A stretch of DNA of 64,000 nt from Tubulanus polymorphus (taxonomy: Eukaryota > Nemertea > Palaeonemertea > Tubulaniformes > Tubulanidae). The stretch covers positions 19,721,110 to 19,785,109 of the forward strand of contig NC_134030.1 of NCBI RefSeq assembly GCF_964204645.1, given 5' to 3'. This document shows positions 9,701-20,520 of the stretch, piece by piece (within the stretch, counting starts at the first letter, position 1; the number at the start of each line of letters is the position of its first letter). The position numbers and the translations under genes were made by a program. The notes beneath the pieces were generated by a model. It made no database searches, was not told where the DNA came from, and was given only the letters and a program-made list of their open reading frames with translations.

Positions 9701-12358
9701 TGTTTATTTATGTTTTCGAACGTTAGGACAGTTCTACGTGATGATGTCACCGCCCGACGTGCTACAAGGTCCGTCCCGTTCGATAGCCCCGCGTACGCAT
9801 TCTTACACCCCGAAAATGGAAGGAGCTCGAACGACGCGCGACGAGAGACGACGAGCTACTCATAATGAAGGTAAACCAATTTACAAACCTGTTTCCGAAT
9901 TACCCTATTCAGGGTTTCCAGCCGTCCTTTCAAGTCCTTCTTTGTCCTTCTTTCGGAAAAAGTTTGGACAAACATCATCTTTGTCCTTCTTTTTGACTCT
10001 AAGACCTTCCTTTTGATAAAAAAAGTCCTTCCAAATTTAATTTTTACCTTCATGACTACGTCAATATTGTCAAAATGCTCCCTTATGGGCCCTCATTTAA
10101 CTGGAAAATACCTCTTTCCGAGTCACGTCCATCTTTTTGGGTCTAAAATTGCCGAAAAAGTCCTTCGAAGTACTTCTTTTTATCCTTGCCTTACCGCTGG
10201 AAACCCTGCTATTACATCATTGAATTACCCAATAATTTTCTCTATATTCTTATGACATCACCTAATTTATTACCGTAATAGGCCTTTCTAGATAATATGG
10301 CTCCGTGTGTTTTCGCCGGATAGTCGCTTACCAGAAAATGAGGGACAAGTTTGGGAGTTTTCTTTTAAAGAAAACTCGCGCAATTTCGTAAGCGATGTAG
10401 AAATCAGGGAAAAGTGGGGGAAATTTCGCTGAGATTGTTAGATCATACGTACCGTAAAAACCGGCGTATAAGTCTACGCGGCGTATAAGTCGAGGTCGAT
10501 TTTTAGACTTACATTTCATGATTTTAACATATATCCGGCTTATAAGTCGAGTCCCTTCTTTTAGAAGAATATAAATTACTTGTGTCATTATATTGAATAG
10601 TTTGTTTCGATAACGTGCGCGAAGGAGTGAGAAGATGAACACTGTCTTTTTTGTCTGGTAGAATCGATATTTCTTGTGACCTGAAAATACTTAGTAGAAA
10701 ACTGCACTCGGCGTATAAGTCGAGGTCAATAATTTAGTGGTGAAATCGAGGATTAAAAACTCGACTTATACACCGGTTTTTACGGTATCTATCATCAAAC
10801 AGTTTCCATCTTTGTCATACGACTGACTGTGTTAACTGATTGGATTCTAACCAACCAGATCAAGTCAGGGAAACCAACTTACATGTCAGGGAATAGTCAG
10901 GGGAAAAGCTAATAAAAGTGACCGCCCTGTACCCTTATAACGTGAATAAAATGGATCTATAGACCCTTTATGAGGAGATGGCTGCCTCCATTAATCTCCC
11001 TATGACATCATTGAAATGATCTACCTATATAGCTGGCATAACTACGTGGTAGAATGCTATAATACTTCCATGGATTATTAGAGTGATTACGCTGACGGCC
11101 GCTACGTGTACCTCAGATGGATTATTAGAATGTTTACGGTGATTATTTACAGTCGAACGCCGACGTCGGGATAAAATCAATAACTGGATCGTACAATTGT
11201 CGAAACTGGTTCCCGATTGCGCCGCGGAGCTGAAACAGGGAGGAATCAGAAATTCGGAGGTAGGCATCATCGAAAGGCCCGCTATCATTCCCCGAGTGGT
11301 AGCCTAGCTCTGCCAATTTTAGTCGTTCAAACCTGATATAGAATGGGACCAGCACAGATCTGGGTTTTTGAACTAGAATTTTGGTTTTTAATCCATTTTG
11401 TACTGTATTGAACAACAATTGCAAAGAAGTCTTAAAATGGGACCTTGCATCATAGAAAAGAGACCGTTTTCTGAAATGAATCGAGTTAAACAATATGTTT
11501 CCATGCCTACCGATTGAAGTTTTTGCAAATCATCTAAAATTGTGTGTGTCTGTAGGCATGGAAACTACGGAAACATGTTAACCCTTTCCGTGCTGACTTA
11601 TTAATACCCTATAGTGCTTGAGAAAATGCGAAAATTTGGGAAAATTCCACCCTAGTGTGTTGAATAACGGGAATAGCACTATAATGCGTCTACACCGCGG
11701 CGCGGTGTATCAGTTACTTATATTTCACTATGTTTGACAGGTGCTGCCATCTTTCAAGAGAAGTAATTACTAATTAAATCAATACAGTGCAGCGCAGTGT
11801 ACTAGCGAAATCCATCACCGATTTTTACACCGCACTGCGGTGTAGATGCACTGAAAGGGTTAAACTTTCAAATTGTGGAGCCATTTTTCTTTATTCTATC
11901 CCATTCGAAGAAGAATTCTTGGTAATCCGATACAGTGTGAAATTGATTTGAAATCAAAGTTTTAGTTCTGCTAACATTTAGCTTCAGTTGTGCTGGTCTA
12001 GTAAAGATGTATATTAGATATGTGCCCCCAAAACAGACCGGGCTAGGCCATCTGACTCGCTCTCGAGTAAAGTCGAAATCGACTTCGTTTGATATTCATA
12101 TTTTTCGTCGCGTTTCGTCGTTTTCAGAGTAAAGGAGGGATCCTATCGAAGGCTTGCGATTACATCCTCGAACTGCGCCAAACGAACAATTCGCTCGCCG
12201 AGAGCCTGAAGGAGACCGAGCGGTTGCGCGTCGACGGCGAACTGCTGCGGCAACAATGCGAGGAGTTGAAACAGGAGAACGCGTTGCTACGCACGCAGTT
12301 ACAACAGCACGGCATCGTGCCGGCCGAGATCACCGGAACGACGGGATCGGTGTCTTAA
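3780..12358 (+). CDS. USF2: Upstream stimulatory factor (USF2-like bHLH-zipper)
   Basis: Eight coding exons: 3780-3814, 5246-5316, 6634-6726, 7009-7073, 8673-8829, 9727-9870, 11153-11259 and 12128-12358. All junctions are GT/AG, phases agree and the total is 903 bases (300 aa). The N terminus MDMLDP matches vertebrate USF2, which decides the start. Residues about 141-175 are the USF-specific region (GQFYVMMSP, IAPRTH). Residues about 179-240 are the bHLH, with HNEVERRRRDKINNW across the exon 6/7 junction and SKGGILSKACDYI in helix 2. A leucine zipper follows to about 290. The family binds CACGTG E-boxes as dimers in the nucleus to activate transcription. The length is slightly below vertebrate USF2 (about 345) because the activation region is shorter. 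USF1 and USF2 may derive from one invertebrate gene, so the symbol is by similarity. HYOU1 lies tail-to-tail downstream. Confidence 0.93.
4367..4494. mobile_element. Small fold-back MITE (GTTGGTTAGAGTTAAC family)
   Basis: The left arm (TTGCTCAAAAGTTGGTTAGA) and right arm (AACCAACTTTTGAGCAA) are inverted copies around about 90 bases. Related copies lie at about 14450-14573 and 33776-33884, with a half copy near 18765-18835. Confidence 0.6.
4770..5160. repeat. Tandem array in USF2 intron 1 (TTCCCTGATAATTCCCCGAT units)
   Basis: About ten degenerate units of roughly 28-45 bases built from TTCCCTGA, TTTTCCCTGACCCTTGACC and AATTCCCCGATT. The 160-codon frame on the minus strand is an artefact of unit periodicity. 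Confidence 0.85.
5390..6046. other. USF2 intron sequence, probably transposon-derived
   Basis: Contains CAAGATGGCCG twice and other moderately repetitive sequence. No open coding exon with splice sites was found. Confidence 0.35.
6047..6310 (+). mobile_element. Degenerate piggyBac-like MITE
   Basis: Shows the family's internal palindromes (ACACCGTAATGCGGTGTAC) and the GGCAGCACCTGTCAAAC box, but the termini have decayed. Confidence 0.6.
6804..6931 (+). mobile_element. Internally deleted piggyBac-like MITE
   Basis: Starts TTAA-CCCTTTCAGTGAG and ends GCACTGAAAGGG-TTTTAA. Only 128 bases are left, so most of the interior has been lost. Confidence 0.75.
7546..8427 (+). mobile_element. 882-bp DNA transposon with CAGAGATGCTAG ends
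   Basis: Perfect 12-bp terminal inverted repeats CAGAGATGCTAG/CTAGCATCTCTG lie inside a direct duplication TTTATA. The 80-bp host repeat shows the empty site once, so the 6-bp duplication is well supported. Inside are an inverted AATTCCGGAA-rich subterminal zone, a near-perfect hairpin at about 7873-7922, and a BED-like finger ORF at 8001-8390. No transposase catalytic domain is present, so the element is non-autonomous. Confidence 0.85.
8001..8390 (+). pseudogene. Transposon-encoded BED-like zinc-finger fragment
   Basis: 129 codons from an ATG. Residues about 30-31 are a Trp-containing stretch (NWHWLEC). Then [12 protein letters not shown] supplies C-x2-C, and RHPDSARHKK supplies H-x5-H, a BED/C2H2-type arrangement found at the N terminus of hAT-like transposases. 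The frame then ends at the element's right inverted repeat, so this is a leftover N-terminal exon, not a full transposase. A second copy with internal deletions lies within 41574-42304. It might still be translated, but I see no evidence of host use. Confidence 0.6.
8868..9146 (+). mobile_element. piggyBac-like MITE, full length
   Basis: 279 bases flanked by TTAA (8864-8867 and 9147-9150). Ends are CACTTTCAGTGCATC and GTCAGCACTGAAAGGG. Several internal copies of the imperfect palindrome ACACCGCAGTGCGGTGT are present. Confidence 0.9.
9200..9650 (+). repeat. About 65-bp direct repeats in USF2 intron 5
   Basis: Units such as ATGGCTGCCTGTGTAAAATC then CCCAATGACATCATCAAATT, five or more copies. 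Relatives occur near 10.93-11.02, 41.4-41.55, 42.34-42.48 and 48.4-48.6 kb. Confidence 0.75.
10450..10787. mobile_element. MITE with TACCGTAAAAACCGG ends
   Basis: The left end TACCGTAAAAACCGGCGTAT and right end ACACCGGTTTTTACGGTA are inverted repeats. GTATAAGTCGA motifs repeat inside. TA at each boundary would suit a Tc1/mariner-type duplication. No transposase frame. Confidence 0.7.
11582..11859 (-). mobile_element. piggyBac-like MITE, full length, inverted
   Basis: Flanked by TTAA on both sides (11578-11581 and 11860-11863). Ends are CCCTTTCCGTGCTGAC and GATGCACTGAAAGGG. It sits in the 3' part of USF2, between the exons at 11259 and 12128. Confidence 0.9.
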
Positions 12359-12559
12359 TACCGGCGCCGACCCGGATATAGGATTTATAATGACTGATTA
12401 TAGAGGGCAGCACTGTCGTCGTCGTACATACGCCGGATAAAGCAGCGGTATTAATCGCGAGCGGTTGGTTTGCGAGGGTTAATGATCGTGTGTGAAAGTG
12501 TTGTATAGTGATACCCTACGCGATATCACGGTCTGTAGTGTAAACCATCGGGCAGTTTT

Positions 12560-12852
12560 CAGGGGCGGATCCGAGGGCATGTTGTGACCGTGTCGACCAA
12601 TAAAAATGGCGTATATTCTTAATTTAGGGCGGAAAGGCATATCGGCAAAATTTTTGAAATTTTACTATCATTTTAGAGCTTTCCGAGCATCTTTCAGAGG
12701 CATTTAGTCAAGAAACCTAGGTTATATATTTAGGAAAAATATCTATTGTGTGTCTCAGGTGGTTACAACGGCAAATTTTGATACAGAGAAAAAATAAAAA
12801 GGCACTTTAAAATTCCGACCATGTTCGGCGACACGGTCTTAATCCGCCCCTG
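12560..12852. mobile_element. hAT-type MITE with CAGGGGCGGAT ends
   Basis: CAGGGGCGGATCC at the left and ATCCGCCCCTG at the right are inverted ends of hAT type. It lies in the USF2 3'UTR region. Solo CAGGGGCGGATC ends also occur near 6330, 17131 and 46679. Confidence 0.6.
12599..12604 (+). terminator. Candidate USF2 poly(A) signal
   Basis: AATAAA about 240 bases after the USF2 stop, within a transposon; another lies near 12790. Which is used cannot be told from sequence. Confidence 0.35.
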
Positions 12853-14117
12853 GTTTTTCGAGACACTGTTAAGGTCTGTGGGGTTTTTGTACTGTTAGTA
12901 GACACTTTAAGGCTCTCGGTATCCTGTGATACATTTCTTACCCTTTATTAGGGTCAGTAGTGACCTTTTAGGGCCTTTAGGGTCTTTCAATATCCTATAG
13001 ATCGTTAAAGGGTAAGTAGCTACCTTGTATATCCTGAATAAGTGTCTCTTAAAGACGTTTTGAGGGTCCGTTAATATTCTCTTGGTACCGTGTAGAGAAC
13101 TTAGGGGTCTGTCTATACCCTATCGACCATCTTTCAATAATGGATGGGTTTTGGTTCTCTGACAGACAGGGGCTGGTGCGGGAAAACCCTGATGGTGTGG
13201 TTAACACCATCAGCATCATCAATGGGCGCAGGATAACCCTGTTAGCTAACCATTGTCTTTGTGTGGCCTCTTGTTTTAAGCTTTTTAGCCTTACCACGGA
13301 AAAGCCACTTACCACGGTTACAGTAACAAGGTTTTCCTTGCGCCTGACCCAGTTTTATAAGGTTTTCCTCAGAAACAATGCCTGTAAATTCCATAAGGGT
13401 CTGCGATCATCTTTATGGGTATTTTCTGTAGGTACCCTAGAGAATAGATAGTACATGTCCAGGTAGCTACATTACAATATCAAAATACCCTTCATAAATG
13501 AAGTGTCTACCAATTCTGTAACTCAGGTGCCCCTGGGCAGCATCGGGGCTGAAACAATCCCGCACCCAACGCGTCATAGCACTGGGGGGGTCATCATTCA
13601 TAGAGGACATTTACGCTAGATTAAGCAGATTTAAAGACCGCTTTGTACGCGATTTTAAATAACCAACTGCCTGGTTCAGACACTAGTTGTGGAAATTTGT
13701 GAAATTGACATTAAACAAGGTCCCTACGACTCCTTGATTCCTCAAAATGTAAAACGCTTTTAAAGGGGCTTGAATCTCCTTTTATTTGAGTAAAATGCCT
13801 GAAACTGCTTTAAAACTCCTTCAGTTTTGAATAATAGACAATTAAAAATCTTTTCAAAAGACTACGCCTGGCATTTAGGCGTAGTCAGTCAGTCAGTGTA
13901 ATTAGGATAGGAAAGTGATCCCCCTTGCTTCCTCGAAATTTGAAACTCTTCGAAAAACTACTTTTATCCGGGAATGACTGATCTGTAGGGACCCTGTCGA
14001 AACTTTCTATGAAAGTTTGAAGAATGAATTCGACGTCGGGGCTATTTTTCCAAATCTAGCTTCGTACGGTAAACAGGATCTGATTTTACGGCTCACGGTT
14101 GAGATTTGACTCGAGAG
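12853..14117. other. Intergenic DNA downstream of USF2
   Basis: No gene. 13700-13990 carries a repeat (GAAACTGCTTTAAAACTCCT) also found inverted near 39.54-39.63 kb and again at 61.08-61.45 kb. The remainder contains loosely repeated GGTACCCTAT or AGGGTCTTTC motifs. Confidence 0.45.
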
Positions 14118-14121
14118 TTAA

Positions 14122-14415
14122 ACCCCTTCAGTGCGGTGTATGAATCGGCGATGGATACTTCTAGTACGTCGCATTGCGGTGTATTGATGCAATAATTAGT
14201 AATACCTGTCAAATATACCGTAATGAAATATTAGCTACTTACGATACACCGCCTCACGGTGTAGATGCACAAAAAAGAAAGTTGTATAATGATCATACCG
14301 CCATTTGCGCATCTGCACCTTGGTGCGTTGTATTGAACATACTTGGATGGAATTTTTTTCAAATTTCGAATATCATCTCCAGCACTCTGACGTATTGATT
14401 AGTCTGCACTGAAAA
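14122..14415 (+). mobile_element. piggyBac-like MITE, diverged
   Basis: TTAA at the left edge (14118-14121), internal GATACACCGC and CGGTGTAGATGC motifs, and a right end TTAGTCTGCACTGAAAA that has lost its GGG. Confidence 0.7.
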
Positions 14416-14449
14416 TGAACTGATTCAGACTATAGGCCGAAATCAGTTC

Positions 14450-14573
14450 TCGGTTTGAAAGTTGGTTAAAGATAACCGATGGATAAATAACATAGTAACA
14501 ATGAAGTTTTAATTGTCACTTTGTCAACTATCCGCTGGTTAACTGTAACCAACCTTTGAGCAACCGGCCCCCG
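14450..14573. mobile_element. Fold-back MITE, copy 2 of the GTTGGTTA family
   Basis: GAAAGTTGGTTAAAGATAAC and GTAACCAACCTTTGAGCAAC form inverted arms, as in the copy at 4367-4494. Confidence 0.55.
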
Positions 14574-15057
14574 TATTTTCATTTAACCGATTTTGACTGT
14601 CGAGTCTGGGTATTCATCGAGCGGGTTATACTCACGAGTCAAATTAATCTGGAGCCGTGGAGGAACTGGGTCACATAGATATATAAATAGATATTTTTCA
14701 AAGACTGTCATGGAGCAATGAATTGGTTGTACGTAGTTAAGTTTTGACGGTGTAAATAATGAACATACAGTTATTATTTCATATAAAATTTCGCCTGAAA
14801 ATATGCTGAATTTCATTTTTCATCTCATTCAAGTTTTAACTTAAGTTAATAATTCAGGATAAACATATTGGAAATGAGTTGATTTCAATTCGATGGTGGA
14901 ATCGAGCGACTGCAAAACCGGGTCGAAAGATTATAGATGAATTGTAACTGTTAATCGATTAATTATCTAGATTTTGAAGTGTAGTTACTCACAGATTTGC
15001 ATTATGAAGTTACCGGTACCTTTTATTGTCAGTAGCATTTAAATGCCCCCTCAAGCA

Positions 15058-15316
15058 CATCCTCGCTTGCCAGGGTTTGATTACCTCCTGACGAAGCACG
15101 AACCCTAGCCGACATTGTCCATGATATCTTGGGCAGACAGTTAGTCGCTATGCGGCGGACACCAGTCTATGTTTTTCACCGGCAGATCAGCATCTGATGG
15201 GCCAGATATATGCCTGGTGGCCGCTAAGCCGTAAATAATAATGAAGGGTTTGCGGCCAGGGTTTGTATTGGCGTGACCTCCAGCGGGCGGCAATCAAACC
15301 CTGGCAAGCGAGGATG
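15058..15316. mobile_element. MITE with CATCCTCGCTTGCCAGGG ends
   Basis: About 30-base inverted arms (CATCCTCGCTTGCCAGGGTT and AACCCTGGCAAGCGAGGATG). Flanking octamers CTCAAGCA and CTCAAGCG agree at 7 of 8 bases, consistent with an 8-bp target duplication. Second copy at 31974-32335; a solo right end lies near 51900-51928. Confidence 0.8.
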
Positions 15317-15606
15317 CTCAAGCGATGTTAGTATACATTTTGAATATCCCGGTATATGTTGTAAATAGACGAAGAAGAAATAAGTATAGATTTATGGCTT
15401 TAATCGAGGGTATTTCGACCTTCCCTGATTCTGAACTCACCGAAGTTTATTTCCGGATCGACACTACCGAGTTCACTGATTCTTTCCACTCAGTGAAATA
15501 CTTACAGCAGTCTTAATGGATTATCCGACTACTCCGGTACCTAAGTCTGGTCAAGAGATACTGATAATTTGAAAACAAAATTTTTAGATGGAGCTTCAGC
15601 CCTTAA

Positions 15607-15877
15607 CCCTTTCAGTGCGTCTACACCGCAGTGCGGTGTGTAAATCAGTGATAGATTTTGCTAGTACATCGCACTGTGGTGTATTGATGTAATTAGTAAT
15701 TATCTCTCTTGAAAAATGGCAGCACGTGTCAAACACTAGTAACTAACGATACACCGCGCTGCAGTGTAAACGCACTATAGTGGTATTCCCGTTGTTCAAC
15801 ACACTAGGGTGGAATTTTTTAGAATTTTCAAGTTATCTCCAGCACTATAGGGTATTTATTAGTCAGCGCGGAAAGGG
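15607..15877 (+). mobile_element. piggyBac-like MITE, full length
   Basis: TTAA on both sides. Ends CCCTTTCAGTGCGTC and GTCAGCGCGGAAAGGG. Confidence 0.9.
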
Positions 15878-16103
15878 TTAACTGGTAGATACGTCTTGTT
15901 ACACGCATGACTTGAGTAAAGTGACGAGTGAGAGGACGCCGAATCTAGAAACGGTTAGAGTGTGTAAAATTGGTCGGTCTAATGCTTGCCTTGTTCTGGC
16001 GTGCATGTTCCGATCTGTCACTCTCAACTCAGGGCAAATTTTATACTTAAATAATGATTGAATAGATAAACCACCGACTTTGAGACGTTCTTCTAGCAGT
16101 TAA

Positions 16104-16372
16104 CCCTTTTAGTGCGTGTACACTGCAGTGCGGTGTATTGATGTCATTAGTAATTGGATTTTGTCTGTATTGTAAGATGGCAGCACCCGTCGAAAATAGT
16201 GAAATTTCTTAATTGTATGTTGTCCCTCTGATAACTGTAATGGGTTTGCGTGTAAATAAAATTGAATTGAAATATCGGTAACTAACGATACACGGCACTG
16301 CAGTGTAGACGCACTATAGCGCAGCCCCGTTATACAACGCTCTCGGGTGTTTACTAATCAGCGCTGAAAGGG
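16104..16372 (+). mobile_element. piggyBac-like MITE with internal insertion
   Basis: Left TTAA with CCCTTTTAGTGCG and right GCGCTGAAAGGG. The interior lacks one palindrome and carries about 70 bases of unrelated AT-rich DNA (around 16208-16275). Confidence 0.75.
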
Positions 16373-16989
16373 TTCTATTCGGTTTTAAGTCTATTATTAC
16401 CAGTAGAGACATTTCATAAACAATAAGCACGTATGTAATGTAAGTGATCCATGTTCTATGTTCGTTTCGCATCTCAGATCCTCAGTCCATCCATTATTCA
16501 TGGTTCCCACAGTTATGTGAATTCGAAATTCCCAAGTTTTTCCCAAGTATTTCATGGGTGATTTTTGCAATCTTCCCAAATGCAAATGAACACATATCGT
16601 CATGCTACAGTCAAGTGAAATTGCTGTAGACAGTTACCTTCGGCAAATGCAATATGTGAAATGTAATGAATTTCTCAAATATTTCCCCGATATAGGGAAA
16701 ATTTTTCAAATTCCCAAATATTTCCAAACCTGGAATTATCATTTCAAAATTCCCAAGTTTTTCCCAATTTCCCTGTTCTGTGGGAACCATGATTATTACG
16801 TATGTGTAAAATTGTTCGCTTTAAGACTATTCGTGTTTTTTTTTTTTCCTGAAAGATTGTAAAAACGTTGCAGTTTGTACCGAAATAAATTATATCATTT
16901 TGGAAAACTTGTAAATAAGTAAAATCTGGAATTACACGTTACGGTGCTATCTCTCGTGAGGAAAGTCAAAACTGGGTTGCTCAAAATCA

Positions 16990-17130
16990 GGGGCCAGTTG
17001 CATAGTTTGTGATTTAAGTCCAAAAGTGGTCTTAAATCTTACGACCGGTCTTAAGTTGTTAGATTGGCTACAGAACTAAGTTCGTCTTAGCCTGGTGTTA
17101 AGTCTAAGCTATGACTATGTAACCGGCCCC
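16990..17130. mobile_element. MITE with GGGGCCAGTTGCATAG ends
   Basis: The left end GGGGCCAGTTGCATAG and right end CTATGTAACCGGCCCC are inverted. The body alternates GGTCTTAA motifs. Other copies: 19755-20190 (split by another MITE), about 57085-57212 and about 57892-57955. Confidence 0.7.
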
Positions 17131-17524
17131 AGGGGCGGATCGAAGGGGGCCTAAGCCTAATTCGAAATTTTCTCCTTGAATCCAGGAATGATTGATCATT
17201 AAGGAAAGGTTGTGGGGATATTTTTCTCATGATAGGCACCTATCCAATTCTGCCTGCAACATTCCCCACTACAGACATTGTCCTGACCCTGTTTGAAGCC
17301 TGAATGAGCACATCCTCCAGAGACATCTTGGATGACAAAAAAGGTTTGCGAATCATCAAAATTCAGCAAAATAATGGGACCCTCAACGAAAATTACGCTT
17401 TCGCAAATTTTGATATTTTTTTTTTACATCACTTGTTTATTTTCTGATAAAAATACAGTTCATGGTCAAAATACAAGAGAGATCATTTACACGCTGAAAA
17501 TAATAAACTCTTTTACTAGGGCTC

Positions 17525-17730
17525 GAGTTTAAAGCAAGTCCATAAGTGGACAGGATCCAGTTCCACAATTATATGGGTCCAGGATCCAGTTCCACTATTG
17601 TGTGGGTTTTTAATTTGACACTGGAACCAGTTCCACAGTAAGTGTGGGTTTAATATAATTCTGAACCCAGTTTCACAGTTGTGTGGGTTTAATTTGACTC
17701 TGAACCCTGTTTCAATTCGACACAGCCCAG
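17525..17730 (+). repeat. About 42-bp CCACAGTT repeat, locus 1
   Basis: Four to five units with GGATCCAGTTCCACAATT or similar, then GTGTGGGTTTAAT. The same family forms arrays at 24.86-25.57, 28.96-29.47, 34.96-35.10 and 59.59-59.78 kb, with fragments at 42.9-43.0 kb. Confidence 0.8.
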
Positions 17731-17739
17731 CTAAATTCA

Positions 17740-18760
17740 ATCAAGTTATTCACAAAGTTGACATCAATTTCGAAACATCAATAAATTAATACATTCACTC
17801 TCACAGAATACCGGTCGACGATTAACAAATTATATAGCGCAATAATTTAAGGAAATCAAAGTTGATGAAACGGTATAAACCCAAAAGACAAACAAGTTTG
17901 AAAGCTTTCGTTGAGCTAAAGTTCATTTCAATATTGAGACGATACAGGCGCAGATCCAAGGGAATTTATGAGACTAGTACAAGTCCATCAGATCGTTTTA
18001 GTGCCTTTTTTCATATCGTCTATAAAAATTGGTGCATTTCTGCCAGTGCTGGAATAGAGTTGATATTCCCTTTTTGGATGACGAAGTGCCTTTCGAGATG
18101 ACAAGATCTGCAAAATTGGCTTCAGGGTCCGACCGTGCAAGCCTAATCATCATCTTTTGGAAAGCCTATTGACTATATCCTTGCAGTAATCTCAAGGAAT
18201 ACAGTGCAGTATTCCTACAGATGACTATCACTAGGATATAGTTGAAATGTTGAGATAAACTAATCTGTTTAATTGAATCTTATGAGAAAAAAACCCAGAA
18301 ATTTTTGCCAAATTTGATGAATTGTGCAGTTTTTACTATATATATTATCAGGCAGACCGCTTCAGGTAAGATCTAATATTGCAAGGACCCTGTAGCACAG
18401 ACCTGGATCGACAGTTATGTTTTCAGATTCGACAAACTCATCAGAAAATGAAATAATTTTCACGCTAAACAAAAGAACACGAAATTTATGTTCTGTTTTG
18501 ATTCTTCGTTTGTTAACTACCGGACTGAAGTCTTCTATCGACCAGTTTTATACAGGAAAATGCAAAATATTTCAATTTAAAAAGCGTAAACTTTTAAGTA
18601 GACGGTTAACACTATAAATATTGTCAACGTAACACAAGCTACAAGTTTACAATACTCGGGGGGCCAGAGTTTCATGGTAGGTGAACTGAAAACTGTGGTC
18701 CTCATTGGAAACATGAAGCAACTAATCAAAATTACAGTTACATGTTTTTGTGAAACGTGG
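17740..18760. other. Gene-free intergenic segment
   Basis: AT-rich. 18175-18260 resembles the fold-back element of 54.0 kb (GACTATATCC, then GATGACTATCACTAGGATAT). No splice-consistent coding exon is seen. Confidence 0.4.
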
Positions 18761-19019
18761 CCCCCTTGCTCAAAAGTTGGCGTCAGTTAAGCAGTCGATA
18801 GCGACATCCACTGGTTAACTTCGACCGACTTTTTTTAACACACGGCGCACTTCACCATCAAGCGACAATAATCTACGCGTTACAATGACGACTAAAAATT
18901 GAAAACTTTGGAAGAAAAGAGTTCGATATTCAGATATCTAGAACAATCAGCCACGCATTCAAGCACAAACATTCAAACATACAAGTGGTTAGGTTTTATT
19001 TAGACTGTTGATTCCAATA

Positions 19020-19188
19020 CAGCGGAACCTCGTTACAGCGAACTTCACCGGACCAGAAAATATGTTCGTTATAACCGACCGATGGTTTGTTATGAAATTA
19101 ATTAAATTCACTTACTCGGGACAAAATTCTATATTCGTTTTATCCGATGAATCGTCGTATTTGAGTTCGTAGTAACGCGGTTCCATTG
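19020..19188. mobile_element. Tigger/pogo-like MITE
   Basis: CAGCGGAACCTCGTTA at the left and TAACGCGGTTCCATTG at the right, flanked by TA. This is the usual end sequence of pogo/Tigger-type Tc1-mariner elements. No transposase is present. Confidence 0.7.
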
Positions 19189-19299
19189 TAGTTTGAATTT
19201 CGTTTCCGGGAATGATAAAGTATCAGAGAACTAATACAGGTATCTATCTATCTGCAGCCGGGATCCTACACTTTGAAATTGTATCCACATTCTTCTAGG

Positions 19300-19640
19300 T
19301 CATCAGCGCTTCACATTATGTGTTCAGTATTTGACCAGGGACATTTTTAATTGAAAATGAACTAATAACACCAGATATTTTAACAGTGTACTTTCAATTA
19401 CTGATCGTCCACACTTCACATGTGTTCAGTGCTTCACCCGAGACATTTTTAATTGAAAATGAACTACAAACATCAGACATTAGACATTTTATCAGCACAC
19501 TTTCAAAAACTGATCGTCCACACTTTACATGTGTTCAGTGCTTCACCCGAGACATTTTCTATTGAGAATGAACTATAAACACCAAGCATTTTCACAGTGC
19601 TCTTTCAAAAACTGATCATCCACACTTCAACTGACAATGC
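19300..19640 (+). repeat. 109-bp tandem repeat, locus 1
   Basis: About three units containing TTGAAAATGAACTACAAACA, GACATTTTATCAGCACACTT and CACTTCACATGTGTTCAGTG. The same unit recurs at five other loci in the window. Confidence 0.85.
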
Positions 19641-19754
19641 TGAATGTGTGAAGGGTGGTTCCAGGCTGCAGTTTGATACTTGACACTGAAACTCTGAAAT
19701 AGTTCAAAGAAGAATTGGTCCTTTTGAACCAGAGTTACTTAAAGAATTATTGTC

Positions 19755-20190
19755 CCAAGTCCAGTTGCACAGTCGTGACTTCTTCGATCCAAAAGTGGTC
19801 TTCAATCTTCTTAACCCTTTCAGCGCTGACTAATTAATACCCCATAGTGCTGGAGATAATTTGAAAATTCTAAAAAATTTCACCCTAGTGCGTTGAATAA
19901 CGGGAATACCACTATAGTGCGTCTACACCGCGGCGCGGTGTATCGTTAGTTACTAGTATTTCACTATGTTTGACACGTGCTGCCATTTTTCAAGAGATAA
20001 TTACTAATTACATCAATACACCACAATGCGGTGTACTAGCAAAATCCATCACTGATTTATACACCGAACTGCAGTGTAGACGCACTGAAAGGGTTAAAAC
20101 TGGTCTTAAAATTGTTAGATTAGCTATAATAGAACTAAGTTGGTCTTAGACTGGTCTTAAATCTAAGCGATGACCATGCAACCGGCCCCT
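19755..20190. mobile_element. GGGGCC-end MITE interrupted by a piggyBac-like MITE
   Basis: Left part 19755-19814 and right part 20094-20190 together match the intact element at 16990-17130. The interrupting DNA is the TTAA-flanked MITE at 19815-20093. A clear nested insertion. Confidence 0.75.
19815..20093 (-). mobile_element. piggyBac-like MITE, full length, nested
   Basis: TTAA at 19811-19814 and 20094-20097; ends CCCTTTCAGCGCTGAC and GACGCACTGAAAGGG. It lies inside another MITE, which fixes the target duplication as TTAA. Confidence 0.92.
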
Positions 20191-20520
20191 GTGTAGCCTA
20201 GTTTAATTCCTACCCCCCCCCCCTTTTCAACTCCAAGGCTCAGTTAATCTTAACACAATCTATCCATTCCGAAAATCTGTGACCAGCCATCGTACCGGTA
20301 TCGGAAACAGGTGCTCTGTCAGTACTATTGGTAACCTCTTCTACCTTGAGCCAACTGCTAATAAATGCACCACGCACAGCATTCGCTCATTTAACAACAT
20401 AATCAGCAAATTTAGACCAGATTCACGCACCTAGGGGCACAGTTTCTCAATGAGATTTTCATACATCAATGTGTATTAACAGTATCACTACACGTATAAT
20501 ATTCAGTTCCACAGTTGTGA

